Assembly (NCBI GenBank): GCA_030057555.1
Contig: JASGUU010000020.1
Location: 69,286-133,285, forward strand
DNA length: 64,000 nt
Direction: 5' to 3'
Source: Bacillota bacterium
GTDB taxonomy: Bacteria > Bacillota > Clostridia > Saccharofermentanales > Fastidiosipilaceae
Made by a program: the position numbers and the translations under genes. The notes beneath the pieces were generated by a model. It was given only the letters and a program-made list of their open reading frames with translations, did not search any database and had not been told where the DNA came from. Below are positions 7,580 to 16,055 of the stretch, one piece after another; position 1 is the first letter of the stretch; every line of letters begins with the position of its first letter.

Positions 7580-10294
7580 TCAGGCGAGCTGCCGGCCGGC
7601 TACTTCACGGGCCATTTCGAGAGCGGCTTCGAGTCGGCTGGCGTCACGGGCACCGGCCTGTGCCATTTCTGGACGGCCGCCGCCACCGCCGCCGGCGGCC
7701 TTTGCCGCCGCTGAAATCAGCTTTCCGCAGTGGGCACCGGCCGCCACGGCGGCGGGCGAGGCCATCGCAACGAAGCTCAGGCGCTCTTCCTGGACGGCGG
7801 CCAGCAGGACCAGAGCGGGATCGAGCCTGTCACGCAGGGAGGCAGCGGTGTCACGCAGGGCATCGATGCCGCCTGCTGCTACCTCAGCGACGAGGACACG
7901 GATACCGTTAACGGAGACGGCCTCCATCTCGAGACTGCCGGCAGCGGCACTCGCGAGCTTCGATTCCAGGCGGACGCGTTCACGCTCCGACTGGCGCAGC
8001 TCCTGCTGCAGCTGGTGGATACGTTCGGCTACGGAAGCCGTGTCGCTGCGCAGCTCCGCGGCGGCCCGGCGCAGCTCGGCCTCGGCAGCATGGACGTGCC
8101 GCATGGCAGCGGCGCCGGTCAGGGCGGTGATGCGCCGGACACCGGCGGCGATGGATGCCTCCGAGAGGATGACAAAGAGGGCGGCCTGTGAGCTGCGCTC
8201 AAGGTGCGTGCCGCCGCAGAGTTCAATGCTGAAGACATCGGCCGGGGCCACGGGCCGTTCGGCGGCGCCGCCGGCAGCTCCCACCGTGATCACGCGGACG
8301 ATGTCGCCGTACTTCTCGTCAAAGAGTGCCGCCGCGCCTTCGGCTCTGGCTTCCTGAAGGCCCATGTGACGTACCGTCACCGGACGGTCATCGAGGATGG
8401 CACGGTTCACGGTCCGCTGCACACGCTCGAGCTCTTCAGCGCTCAGGGCGCGGTCCCAGGTGAAGTCGAAGCGGAAGCCGTCGGCATCCACCTCCGAACC
8501 CGCCTGATTGACCGTATCGCCCAGCTCCAGGCGCAGGGCCTGATGCAGCAGGTGGGTCGCCGTATGGTTGCGGGCTATGGCCAGGCGACGGGCGCCGTCG
8601 ACTGCCAGTTTCACCTTCTGGCCGCGCTGGACCAGGCCGCGGCGGATGAGGCCATGATGCAGCCTGAGACCGCTGTTGCTGACGGTTGTGTCCTGGACCT
8701 CAATTTCGAGGTCCCCGCCCGCCAGGATACGGCCGCTGTCGCCGACCTGTCCGCCGGAGCGGGCATAGAATGGCGTGCGGTCCGTGAGCAGCAGGATGCG
8801 GCTGCCCTCTCCGGCGGTCTCCACGTCCGCCGGTTCAGCCGCCTCCTCGGCGCTGCCGAGGGCGACGATACCGAGCACCACGCCTTCGTCCTCGAGGCGC
8901 TCATAGCCGCTGAAGACCGCGGCCGGCAGGGCCTCGATACTCCGCGGCAGAGCCGCCCCGGCCCAGGCGGAACCGTCCTGCGCCGCGAGGGCCTCGCGGG
9001 CCTGGCGACGCTGCTGCTCCATGCATGCCCGGAAGCCGGCCTCGTCGACAGCGAGTCCGGCCTCGAGGGCGATCTCACGGGTCAGGTCGAAGGGGAAGCC
9101 GTAGGTGTCATGGAGGCGGAAGGCATCGGCGCCGGCGAGCTCTGTCCCGCCCGCGCCGCGGACGGAGGCGATCATCTCGGCCAGCAGTCCCTCACCCTGG
9201 CTGAGCGTCTGCAGGAAGCGGCGCTCCTCGCGGTCGAGCACCGAGAGAATGTAGTCGCGGCGCTCCTCGAGCTCCGGATACGCCGAGCCCGAGGCGGCGA
9301 TGACCGTCCCGGCGAGGTCGGCGAGGAAGCACTCTGCGATGCCGAGCAGGCGGCCATTGCGGACGGCGCGGCGCAGCAGCCGCCGCAGCACATAGCCGCG
9401 GCCCTCGTTCGAGGGCAGGATGCCATCGGAGACCATCATGACGGTGGAGCGAATATGGTCGGTGATAATGCGGATGGAGACATCCTGTTTCGCATCGCTG
9501 CCGTAGGAGACCCCGGTCAATTCGCAGACACGGTCCAGAATCGAGCGGACAGTGTCGACCTCGAAGAGATTGTCGACGCCCTGGAGAATGGTCGCGATAC
9601 GCTCGAGGCCCGCACCGGTATCGATATTCTTCTGCCGCAGCGGGACATAGGAGCCGTCCTCGAGGCGGTCAAATTCGGTAAAGACCAGATTCCAGTACTC
9701 AATGAAGCGGTCGCAGTCACAGTCCGGGCCGCAGTCGGGAGAGTCGCAGCCGTATTCCCGGCCGCGATCATAGAAGAGCTCGGAGCAGGGTCCGCAGGGG
9801 CCGGTGCCGTGCTCCCAGAAGTTGGACTCCTTGCCCAGCCGCACGATGCGTGACTCGGGCACGCCGACGACATCGCGCCAGATCCCGTAGGCCTCGTCGT
9901 CATCGAGATAGACCGAGACGTGGATGCGTTCGGGATCGAGACCGAAAACCGTAGTCGAGAGTTCCCAGGACCAGGGAATGATCTCCTTTTTGAAATAGTT
10001 GCCAAAGCTGAAGTTGCCGAGCATTTCAAAGAAGGTGCCATGGCGCGCCGTAAATCCGACGTTCTCGATATCAATCGTGCGAATGCATTTCTGGCAGGTG
10101 GTCACCCGCGGATGCGGCGGTGTCTCCGTGCCGCGGAACCAGGACTTCATCGGTGTCATCCCGGCATTGATCAGAAGCAGCGACGGATCGTCGCGCGGAA
10201 CGAGCGAGAAGCTCGGCAGGCGCAGGTGGTCCCTGGCCTCGAAGAAAGCCAGAAAGGCCTCGCGAATTTCATTCAAACCCATGTATTTCATCAT
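7580..10294 (-). CDS. alaS: Alanyl-tRNA synthetase
   Basis: A 904-residue enzyme that charges tRNA-Ala and edits mischarged Ser/Gly-tRNA-Ala. The order is aminoacylation domain (starting GLNEIREAFLAFFE, with the LLINAGMTPMK motif and a Cys-rich YGCDSPDCGPDCDCDRF insert), editing domain with NHTATHLLH (HxxxH) and ELCGGTHLE (CxxxH), and the C-terminal oligomerisation and DHHA1 domain ending GGGGGRPEMAQAGA. All zinc and editing residues are present and the length is standard. No T-box leader is visible in the short gap to the divergent gene. It heads the alaS-HIT-URO-D-like group. The start could be ATG 10294 or the adjacent ATG. Confidence 0.97.
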   Translation of the reverse strand: MMKYMGLNEIREAFLAFFEARDHLRLPSFSLVPRDDPSLLLINAGMTPMKSWFRGTETPPHPRVTTCQKCIRTIDIENVGFTARHGTFFEMLGNFSFGNYFKKEIIPWSWELSTTVFGLDPERIHVSVYLDDDEAYGIWRDVVGVPESRIVRLGKESNFWEHGTGPCGPCSELFYDRGREYGCDSPDCGPDCDCDRFIEYWNLVFTEFDRLEDGSYVPLRQKNIDTGAGLERIATILQGVDNLFEVDTVRSILDRVCELTGVSYGSDAKQDVSIRIITDHIRSTVMMVSDGILPSNEGRGYVLRRLLRRAVRNGRLLGIAECFLADLAGTVIAASGSAYPELEERRDYILSVLDREERRFLQTLSQGEGLLAEMIASVRGAGGTELAGADAFRLHDTYGFPFDLTREIALEAGLAVDEAGFRACMEQQRRQAREALAAQDGSAWAGAALPRSIEALPAAVFSGYERLEDEGVVLGIVALGSAEEAAEPADVETAGEGSRILLLTDRTPFYARSGGQVGDSGRILAGGDLEIEVQDTTVSNSGLRLHHGLIRRGLVQRGQKVKLAVDGARRLAIARNHTATHLLHQALRLELGDTVNQAGSEVDADGFRFDFTWDRALSAEELERVQRTVNRAILDDRPVTVRHMGLQEARAEGAAALFDEKYGDIVRVITVGAAGGAAERPVAPADVFSIELCGGTHLERSSQAALFVILSEASIAAGVRRITALTGAAAMRHVHAAEAELRRAAAELRSDTASVAERIHQLQQELRQSERERVRLESKLASAAAGSLEMEAVSVNGIRVLVAEVAAGGIDALRDTAASLRDRLDPALVLLAAVQEERLSFVAMASPAAVAAGAHCGKLISAAAKAAGGGGGGRPEMAQAGARDASRLEAALEMAREVAGRQLA

Positions 10295-10356
10295 CTGTCA
10301 ACGTCTCCCAAAACTTGCCTAAGCTGGAATCATACCGTATTTTCAGGGGTGCCACA

Positions 10357-12870
10357 ATGAAGCCCGGGAGGTTAAGTTCTGTGCCCTCAAGTCCAGCCCT
10401 GCCTGCGAAGCCCCGCCTGAAGCCCTCTGCCTCCCTCCTCTGGCTCTCTCTTCCCCTCCTGCTCTGGCTCGGGCTCCTGCCCTTCGGCGACTGGGCCCCG
10501 GTCACGCTCGGCTGGTACTTTGCATCGATGCTCTTCGGCTTCGTGGCCCTGCCCCTCGCCCGCCTTCTCCTGCCGCGCCAGCCCGGCGCCCACTTCCTCC
10601 TCGCCCGTCCTCTCGGCCTCCTGCTCGCCGGCCTCGTCCTCTGGACAGCGGTCACGCTGGATCTCCTGCCCTACAGCCGCGCCTCCCTCGTCGCCGTCCT
10701 CGTCCTGCTCGCCCTGCTGCTGCGTCTCCCCGGGCTCAGACGACGGCAGTTCCGGCCACCGGCACCGCCCCTGACCGCCCTTCTCGGCGAGGTCCTTTTT
10801 CTCGCGGCCTTTCTCGCCTTCGCCTGGCTGCGCGGCATGCAGCCGGAACTTGATGGTCTCGAGAAATTCATGGACCTGGCCTTCCTCGCCTCCACCCTGC
10901 GCGGGCGCACGCTGCCGGCCCTGGATCCCTGGTTTGCAGGCTCGCGCATCAACTACTATGCCTTCGGCCAGTATCTCTGCTCCCTGCCCGCCCGCCTTCT
11001 TGATACGCCGCCGACGGTCGCCTACAACCTCGCCTTCGCCGGTGTCTTCGCCTCCTTCACGAGCCTCGCGGCCATCACGGGCTCCGCCCTCGTCGCTCTC
11101 GGCCGCCGCGGCCGTGCGGGACGCCTCGCGGGGGGCTTCCTCGCGTCCCTCCTCGCGACCTTCGGCGGCAACGGCCACGCCTTCTTCTACGCCCCCGGCA
11201 GCCCGGGCCGCCTGCTGACCCGGGCGGCCGCCCGCCTCGGTGTTCAGACCGGCGAACTCGAGCCCTATGCCTTTTCCGATGCCACCCGCTTCATCGGCTA
11301 CAATCCGCCGACGGATGACCGCACGATCCACGAATTTCCCTGGTACTCCTTCCTCGTCGGCGACCTCCACGCCCATCTCATCAACACGACAACGGTGCTG
11401 CTGGGCCTCGTCGTCCTCGTGGAGCTGGCCCGCTGCCTCCTCGCGCCCCGACCCGATCGCCGCCGCGCCGCCCGCCTGACGCTGGTGCTGGGCCTCACGG
11501 GTGCCGTCTCCGCCCTCGCAAACTTCTGGGACTATATCATCTATGCCGCCGTCTTCGGCCTTGTGCTCATGGCCCTCATGCTGCTTAAGCTGAAGCAGGG
11601 TCCCACGCCTCTCAGTGGCCTGAAAAGCTCTCTCGCCGTGCTCGCGCTGACCGTCACCCTCCTCGTCGTCCTCGAGCTCGCCGGCGCTCCCGACCTCGTC
11701 CCTCCCGCTGCAGTCGTCCTCACGGCGCTGCTCGCCTTTTTTGCCCGCCGCCGGCAGGATCCGGCCACCCTTTCCGCCTTCCTGCTGGCCCTCTGGTTCG
11801 CCGTGGCCCACCTCGGCGCCTGGACCTTCAGCCGGCAGTTCATCCCGATGTCGGATACGATCCGCACTGTGAGCAGCCGCACGCCGCCGTGGCAGTTTCT
11901 GGTCCTCTGGGGAACGCTGCTGCTGCTCGCGGCCCTGCTCAGTCTGCTGGCCGGGCGCACCGCCCGCGAGCCCCGGGCTGCCCTCCTGCTCTCTCTCTTC
12001 AGCGTGGCGGCTCTCTGTCTCCTGATCATCCCCGAGCTGGTCTATGTCGTTGATATCTACGGTGCCAGCTATGCCCGCGCCAACACCATGTTCAAGTTCA
12101 CCTACCAGGCCTTTATCCTCCTGACCATCGTGATCGGGGCCGGACTGGCTCTCGTCCTGCCGGTCCTGATAGAACGCTTCAGGGCCGGATCGGCGCGGAC
12201 GCAGCAGCTCCGTTCACTCGCGGCGGCAGTCGTCATCGTCCTGCTGGCCTCTCAGTCTGCGATCTATCCGCTCGGCTCGAGCGGGCTCTGGCTGCGCCGG
12301 CCCACACTCGCCGCCTGGCGGGGTCTTGACGGCGGAACCTGGCTCTATGACGACAGAAGCTACACAACGGACAGCGGCGGACAGCGCTACGCCTATCGTC
12401 TCGACGAAGACGCTGCCGTCATCGACTGGCTGAACAAAAACGAGACCCGGCAGGTCACCATACTCGAGGCCGCGGGACCCTCGTACACGCACTTTGCCCG
12501 CATATCCGCCTATACCGGCCTGCCCACCCTGATCGGCTGGGAAGTCCATGAGTGGCTCTGGCGCACGAGCCGCGAGGTGCCCAATGCCTGGCATCGTCTG
12601 GTCGAGCCGCGACAGGAGCTCGTCCGCTCCATCTATGAGACGACGGATCCGGTGGAGGCCGCCATCGATCTCGCGCGCTACGATGTCCACTACATTGTCA
12701 TCGGTGAACTTGAGCGCATCCGCTATCCCGGGCTCAATGAAAACGGCCTCGCCTCACTGGGCGAGACCGTTCTGCGGGAGGGCAATACCCGGCTCATCCG
12801 CCTGCCGGAGCCTCCCGGCTCCCAGCCTGTCAGCCAGGACCAGGACCAGAGCCAAGATCAGGGCCGGTAG
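10357..12870 (+). CDS. DUF2298 / Chlor_Arch_YYY-type polytopic membrane protein
   Basis: An 837-residue protein with more than ten predicted membrane helices. It carries the hallmarks of the DUF2298 (Chlor_Arch_YYY) family: a SRINYYAFGQYL stretch near 195, and TIHEFPWYSFLVGDLHAHL near 325, and AYAR-NTMFKFTYQ near 570. The C-terminal third is soluble, with a W-x-W-rich part and GLPTLIGWEVHEWLWR. The layout resembles GT-C-fold glycosyltransferases, so a role in transferring lipid-linked sugars at the membrane is plausible but unproven. The ATG at 10357 with AGGGG upstream is preferred to an upstream in-frame start. It is transcribed away from alaS, about 60 bp apart. The extreme C terminus is low-complexity (DQDQSQDQG). 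Confidence 0.78.
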   Translation: MKPGRLSSVPSSPALPAKPRLKPSASLLWLSLPLLLWLGLLPFGDWAPVTLGWYFASMLFGFVALPLARLLLPRQPGAHFLLARPLGLLLAGLVLWTAVTLDLLPYSRASLVAVLVLLALLLRLPGLRRRQFRPPAPPLTALLGEVLFLAAFLAFAWLRGMQPELDGLEKFMDLAFLASTLRGRTLPALDPWFAGSRINYYAFGQYLCSLPARLLDTPPTVAYNLAFAGVFASFTSLAAITGSALVALGRRGRAGRLAGGFLASLLATFGGNGHAFFYAPGSPGRLLTRAAARLGVQTGELEPYAFSDATRFIGYNPPTDDRTIHEFPWYSFLVGDLHAHLINTTTVLLGLVVLVELARCLLAPRPDRRRAARLTLVLGLTGAVSALANFWDYIIYAAVFGLVLMALMLLKLKQGPTPLSGLKSSLAVLALTVTLLVVLELAGAPDLVPPAAVVLTALLAFFARRRQDPATLSAFLLALWFAVAHLGAWTFSRQFIPMSDTIRTVSSRTPPWQFLVLWGTLLLLAALLSLLAGRTAREPRAALLLSLFSVAALCLLIIPELVYVVDIYGASYARANTMFKFTYQAFILLTIVIGAGLALVLPVLIERFRAGSARTQQLRSLAAAVVIVLLASQSAIYPLGSSGLWLRRPTLAAWRGLDGGTWLYDDRSYTTDSGGQRYAYRLDEDAAVIDWLNKNETRQVTILEAAGPSYTHFARISAYTGLPTLIGWEVHEWLWRTSREVPNAWHRLVEPRQELVRSIYETTDPVEAAIDLARYDVHYIVIGELERIRYPGLNENGLASLGETVLREGNTRLIRLPEPPGSQPVSQDQDQSQDQGR

Positions 12871-12900
12871 GGGCCTCCGGCATCCCGGGCCTCTCCTTTA

Positions 12901-13074
12901 CGACCTGGGTACAGTATGCAGTGCACAACAATCCGACTTATGCGCATCGGGGCCGTGTACAGGTTGCATATTTGCTCATAACAGCGTCCGAGTGGTGGTT
13001 TTCGGCTCAAAAATCCAGCTTGTACACAAGCTTTCGTGTACAGGTCGTTTTTTTGCTCACGACCCTCCCATGCA
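12901..13074. repeat. Dispersed 174-bp four-module palindromic element, copy 1
   Basis: The element starts with CGACCTGGGTACAGTATGCA, shared exactly with copy 2 at 24813. It holds four modules of about 26-29 nt in alternating orientation: plus 12921-12949, minus 12954-12980, plus 13004-13031, minus 13035-13062. The module consensus is TGAGCAAAAA, about five variable bases, then CCTGTACACG. It sits between convergent genes, past the stop of the DUF2298 gene and before the serA terminator. The organisation is like REP/BIME elements of other bacteria. Confidence 0.85.
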
Positions 13075-13097
13075 CTCACAGCCCGGCGGCAGAAAGA

Positions 13098-13134
13098 ACG
13101 GCCGAAACGCCTGTTTCGCGGACGTTTCGGCCGT
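13098..13134 (-). terminator. Rho-independent terminator of serA
   Basis: A perfect 12-bp stem (ACGGCCGAAACG / CGTTTCGGCCGT) with a 13-nt loop is followed on the minus strand by TCTTTCTG. It lies 20 bp past the serA stop. Confidence 0.8.
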
Positions 13135-13154
13135 TTGTCAGTGCAGAAGCCCGG

Positions 13155-14801
13155 CTAGCCCCTGAAATCCAGGAGGGAGACGTGGTTGACGCCCGAGAGA
13201 GCGCGCAGGTCTTCGAGCAGATCTTCGTCCGGCATCTGATCGATCGAGATCAGGGCCTCAGCGTGGGAGCGCAGCGATTTTCTCGCCCAGCGCATGTCGT
13301 CGATGTTGATCCCCCGCTCACCGATCAGTGAGCCGACGCGGCCAATGACACCGGGCACATCATCGTTGTGCAGGGCGAGCATGACCGGCGTGAATGTGTA
13401 GTCAACGGGGTAGCCGAAGAAGTCGACCAGAACCTCGCGCCCGCCGCCGATGACGGTGCCGGAGACCTCAAGTGCCCGGCCCTCGCGCTCGAAGCAGACG
13501 GTCAGCAGATCCGGGAAGCGGCCGTCCGGAACGCCACCCGCCTGGACTTCCTCGACCTCTTCGATGACGTCGATGCCCATGTCACGGATGTTCTGGCGCA
13601 CATTGACGAAGTTGATGCGGTGCTCGGAGATCGGGCGCAGGAAGCCCGTCAGCACTGACAGCGTCACGAGACCGTGTTCGTCGGACAGCACCCGGCCGGA
13701 ATAGCGGATGCGGATGAGGTCGACGGGCTTGTTTTCTGTCTGGAACCAGATCGAGCCAAGTTTCTCGGCCAGGCCAATCCAGGGTGCCATCTCGTCGAGA
13801 GAGCCTGCGATCGGGGGCAGGTTGACGGCAGGAACCAGTTCACCGTTCAGAACGCGTGCGATCTGCTCGGCGATCTGGGTCGACACCGCCTCCGAGGCCT
13901 CCCGGGTGGAAGCGCCGAGGTGCGGGGTCAGGAGGACATTATCCAGCTCCATCAGGCGATGCCGGAAGTTCTGGGTGCCGGGGGCGGCGGCGGTGTTCGG
14001 CTCGACGGCGAGCACGTCGAGAGCCGCAGCGGCGATATGTCCGGACGCGAGGGCATCGTAGAGAGCATCCTCATCGACGATGCCACCGCGCGAGGCATTG
14101 ACCAGGCGGGCACCGGGCTTCATCAGGGCGAGTTCGCGGGCGCCGATCAGGTTCAGAGTCTCCTTTGTCTTCGGCGTATGCAGTGTCAGCAGGTCTACCT
14201 GCTGCAGCAGTTCATCGAGACTGGAGGCGCGCCGGATACCGAGGCGGTCAAAGCGCTCCTGATTGACATACTGGTCATAGGCTACGACATCCATGCCCAG
14301 GCCGGCGAGCTTCCGCGCGACGATGGCGCCGATGCGGCCGAGGCCGATGACACCGGCTGTTTTCCCCTCAAGCTCGATGCCGACGAGGAGATTTTTCCGG
14401 AAATCATCCTCATGGAAGCGGCGGTCGGCCTGCGGGATGTTGCGGCAGATGGCCATGGCCAGCGCCACCGCAAACTCGGCGGCGGCCATGGTGTTGGCGT
14501 CGGGCGTGTTGCAGACCACGATGCCGTTTTCGGTCGAGGCCTGGAGATCGATGTTGTCAACGCCGGTGCCGGCGCGGCCGACGACACGCATGCGCGTGGC
14601 CTTTTCGATCAGACTGCGGTTGACCTTCGTCGCCGAGCGGACGATAAGGCCGTCATAGTCGCCGATGATGGCTTCGAGTGCGGCGGCGTCAAGCCCCAGC
14701 CTGACATCCACCGTCACACCGGCCTTCTCAAGGATCTCGATACCGGCAGGCGAGAGTTTCTCGCTGATGAGAACGCGTGGAGCAGCCACTTTCCCGGTCA
14801 T
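13155..14801 (-). CDS. serA: D-3-phosphoglycerate dehydrogenase
   Basis: A 548-residue NAD-dependent enzyme that oxidises 3-phosphoglycerate, the first step of serine synthesis. The N-terminal substrate-binding domain is followed by the Rossmann motif GVIGLGRIG near residue 150, and the catalytic Arg/Glu/His set is in the usual places (NASRGGIVDEDAL; LTPHLGAST). An intervening allosteric domain follows, and an ACT domain ends the protein (HNDDVPGVIGRVG), so serine feedback is likely. Length matches the long SerA type. Its ATG overlaps the stop of the aminotransferase gene by 4 bp (ATGA), so the two are translated together. A strong terminator follows. Confidence 0.96.
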   Translation of the reverse strand: MTGKVAAPRVLISEKLSPAGIEILEKAGVTVDVRLGLDAAALEAIIGDYDGLIVRSATKVNRSLIEKATRMRVVGRAGTGVDNIDLQASTENGIVVCNTPDANTMAAAEFAVALAMAICRNIPQADRRFHEDDFRKNLLVGIELEGKTAGVIGLGRIGAIVARKLAGLGMDVVAYDQYVNQERFDRLGIRRASSLDELLQQVDLLTLHTPKTKETLNLIGARELALMKPGARLVNASRGGIVDEDALYDALASGHIAAAALDVLAVEPNTAAAPGTQNFRHRLMELDNVLLTPHLGASTREASEAVSTQIAEQIARVLNGELVPAVNLPPIAGSLDEMAPWIGLAEKLGSIWFQTENKPVDLIRIRYSGRVLSDEHGLVTLSVLTGFLRPISEHRINFVNVRQNIRDMGIDVIEEVEEVQAGGVPDGRFPDLLTVCFEREGRALEVSGTVIGGGREVLVDFFGYPVDYTFTPVMLALHNDDVPGVIGRVGSLIGERGINIDDMRWARKSLRSHAEALISIDQMPDEDLLEDLRALSGVNHVSLLDFRG

Positions 14802-15883
14802 GCTTCCACCCCTTCCGTGTCCAGCCAGCGGTCGATCGTGGCCAGCAGCTCGTCGATGTCCTCCAGGTCCATCCAGCCCATGTGGGCGATACGGAAGGTC
14901 TTCCCCTTCAGGGCACCGTAGCCGTCGGAAATCTGGAAGCCCTGCGTGCCGAGCCAGCGGTTCATGGCTCCGACATCAATACCGCGTGTGTTCGCGATGC
15001 AGGTGACCGTCTGCGAGAGATGCTCCGGATCGGCGAAGAGGGCGAAGCGCTCCCGCGCCCAGTCGCGGACCCGCTCGGCCATGGCGGCGTGGCGGGCATA
15101 GCGGGCGCTGAAGCCCTCCTCGAGCATGCGGTCGAGGGCATGGTCGAGAGCGTAATAAAGCGAGATGTTAGGCGTCGCCGGATACTGATAGCCGCGCTCG
15201 CGGATGAAGCGGGCGAGCTCGAGGTAGTCGAAGTAGAGGCCGCGGTTCGGCACCGTCTCGGCGCGCTCGAGGGCCTTCTGGCTGACCGCCGCGACTGCGA
15301 GGCCGGGCGGCAGGCCAATGCACTTCTGGCTCGAGGTAATCAGGCAGTCGATGCCGAGCTCGTCGCAGGGAATGCGGTCGCCGCCGAGCGAGGAGACGGC
15401 GTCAACGCAGACGACGACATCCGGATAGCGCGACCAGACGGCGGCCAGAGCGGCCAGATTGTTGGCGACGCCGGTTGCAGTCTCGTTATGGGTCACCGTG
15501 ATGACATCGTAGCTGCCCGTCCCGAGAGCCTCCTCGATCTGGGCCGGCGTCGTGGCCTGGCCCTCGGGCGATCTGATGATGTCGGCAGCGATGCCGTTCG
15601 CACGGCACATCTTGTACCAGCGCTCGCCAAAGGCACCGATGGAGAAGACGGCAGCGCGCTTCGCCGTGAAGCAGCGCACGGCGCCCTCCATCAGGCCGGA
15701 GCCGCTCGAGGTCGACAGAACGATGAGATTCTCTGTCTCCATCAGCTGTGCGAGCTTTCTGGAAATGCGTTCTCCGAGCTCGGAGGCCTGGGAACTGCGG
15801 TGTCCGATCAAAGGCTGGCTCATCGCCTCCAGCACATCGGGACTGACTTCTGTCGGGCCCGGAATAAAGAGTTTGCGATGCAT
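14798..15883 (-). CDS. Class V aminotransferase (likely phosphoserine transaminase role)
   Basis: A 361-residue PLP enzyme of the class V small family (alanine-glyoxylate / serine-pyruvate aminotransferase type). The PLP lysine lies in ITSSQKCIGLPPGL near residue 190, the VDAVSSLGG motif just before it, and the N terminus LFIPGPTEVSP is typical. The gene overlaps serA by 4 bp in one operon. In several lineages that lack classical SerC, this enzyme class makes phosphoserine from 3-phosphohydroxypyruvate, which is the natural inference here. The substrate cannot be read from sequence alone. AGGAGG precedes the ATG at 15883. Confidence 0.88.
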   Translation of the reverse strand: MHRKLFIPGPTEVSPDVLEAMSQPLIGHRSSQASELGERISRKLAQLMETENLIVLSTSSGSGLMEGAVRCFTAKRAAVFSIGAFGERWYKMCRANGIAADIIRSPEGQATTPAQIEEALGTGSYDVITVTHNETATGVANNLAALAAVWSRYPDVVVCVDAVSSLGGDRIPCDELGIDCLITSSQKCIGLPPGLAVAAVSQKALERAETVPNRGLYFDYLELARFIRERGYQYPATPNISLYYALDHALDRMLEEGFSARYARHAAMAERVRDWARERFALFADPEHLSQTVTCIANTRGIDVGAMNRWLGTQGFQISDGYGALKGKTFRIAHMGWMDLEDIDELLATIDRWLDTEGVEA

Positions 15884-15975
15884 GGAAAACCTCCTGACGT
15901 AATGAACGATTCCCGCTGACTGTCAGCCCGAGCCAACGTCACAGCATGAGAACCATTCTGTTCAAGAAACAGCAA

Positions 15976-16015
15976 TTCGGCCGCCGCGTCAAGTACCTTG
16001 ACGTCAGCAGCCGAA
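15976..16015 (-). terminator. Hairpin terminator after the PP2C-like gene
   Basis: A long imperfect stem (TTCGGC, GC, CGTCAAG pairing with CTTGACG, GC, GCCGAA) is followed on the minus strand by TTGCTGTTTCTTG. It lies between the PP2C-like gene and the serine operon. A smaller GGAACG/CGTTCC hairpin precedes it. Confidence 0.55.
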
Positions 16016-16055
16016 AATTGGCGCTATCCGGAACGATTGCTTTTCGTTCCCGTAC

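Noticed and set aside
8204-9853. Long plus-strand frame opposite alaS
   Set aside because: A shadow of the high-GC alaS frame; alaS has all motifs and a proper length.
10295-10356. T-box leader for alaS
   Set aside because: Only about 60 bp separate alaS from the divergent gene and no T-box sequence (AGGGTGGNACCGCG-like) is seen.
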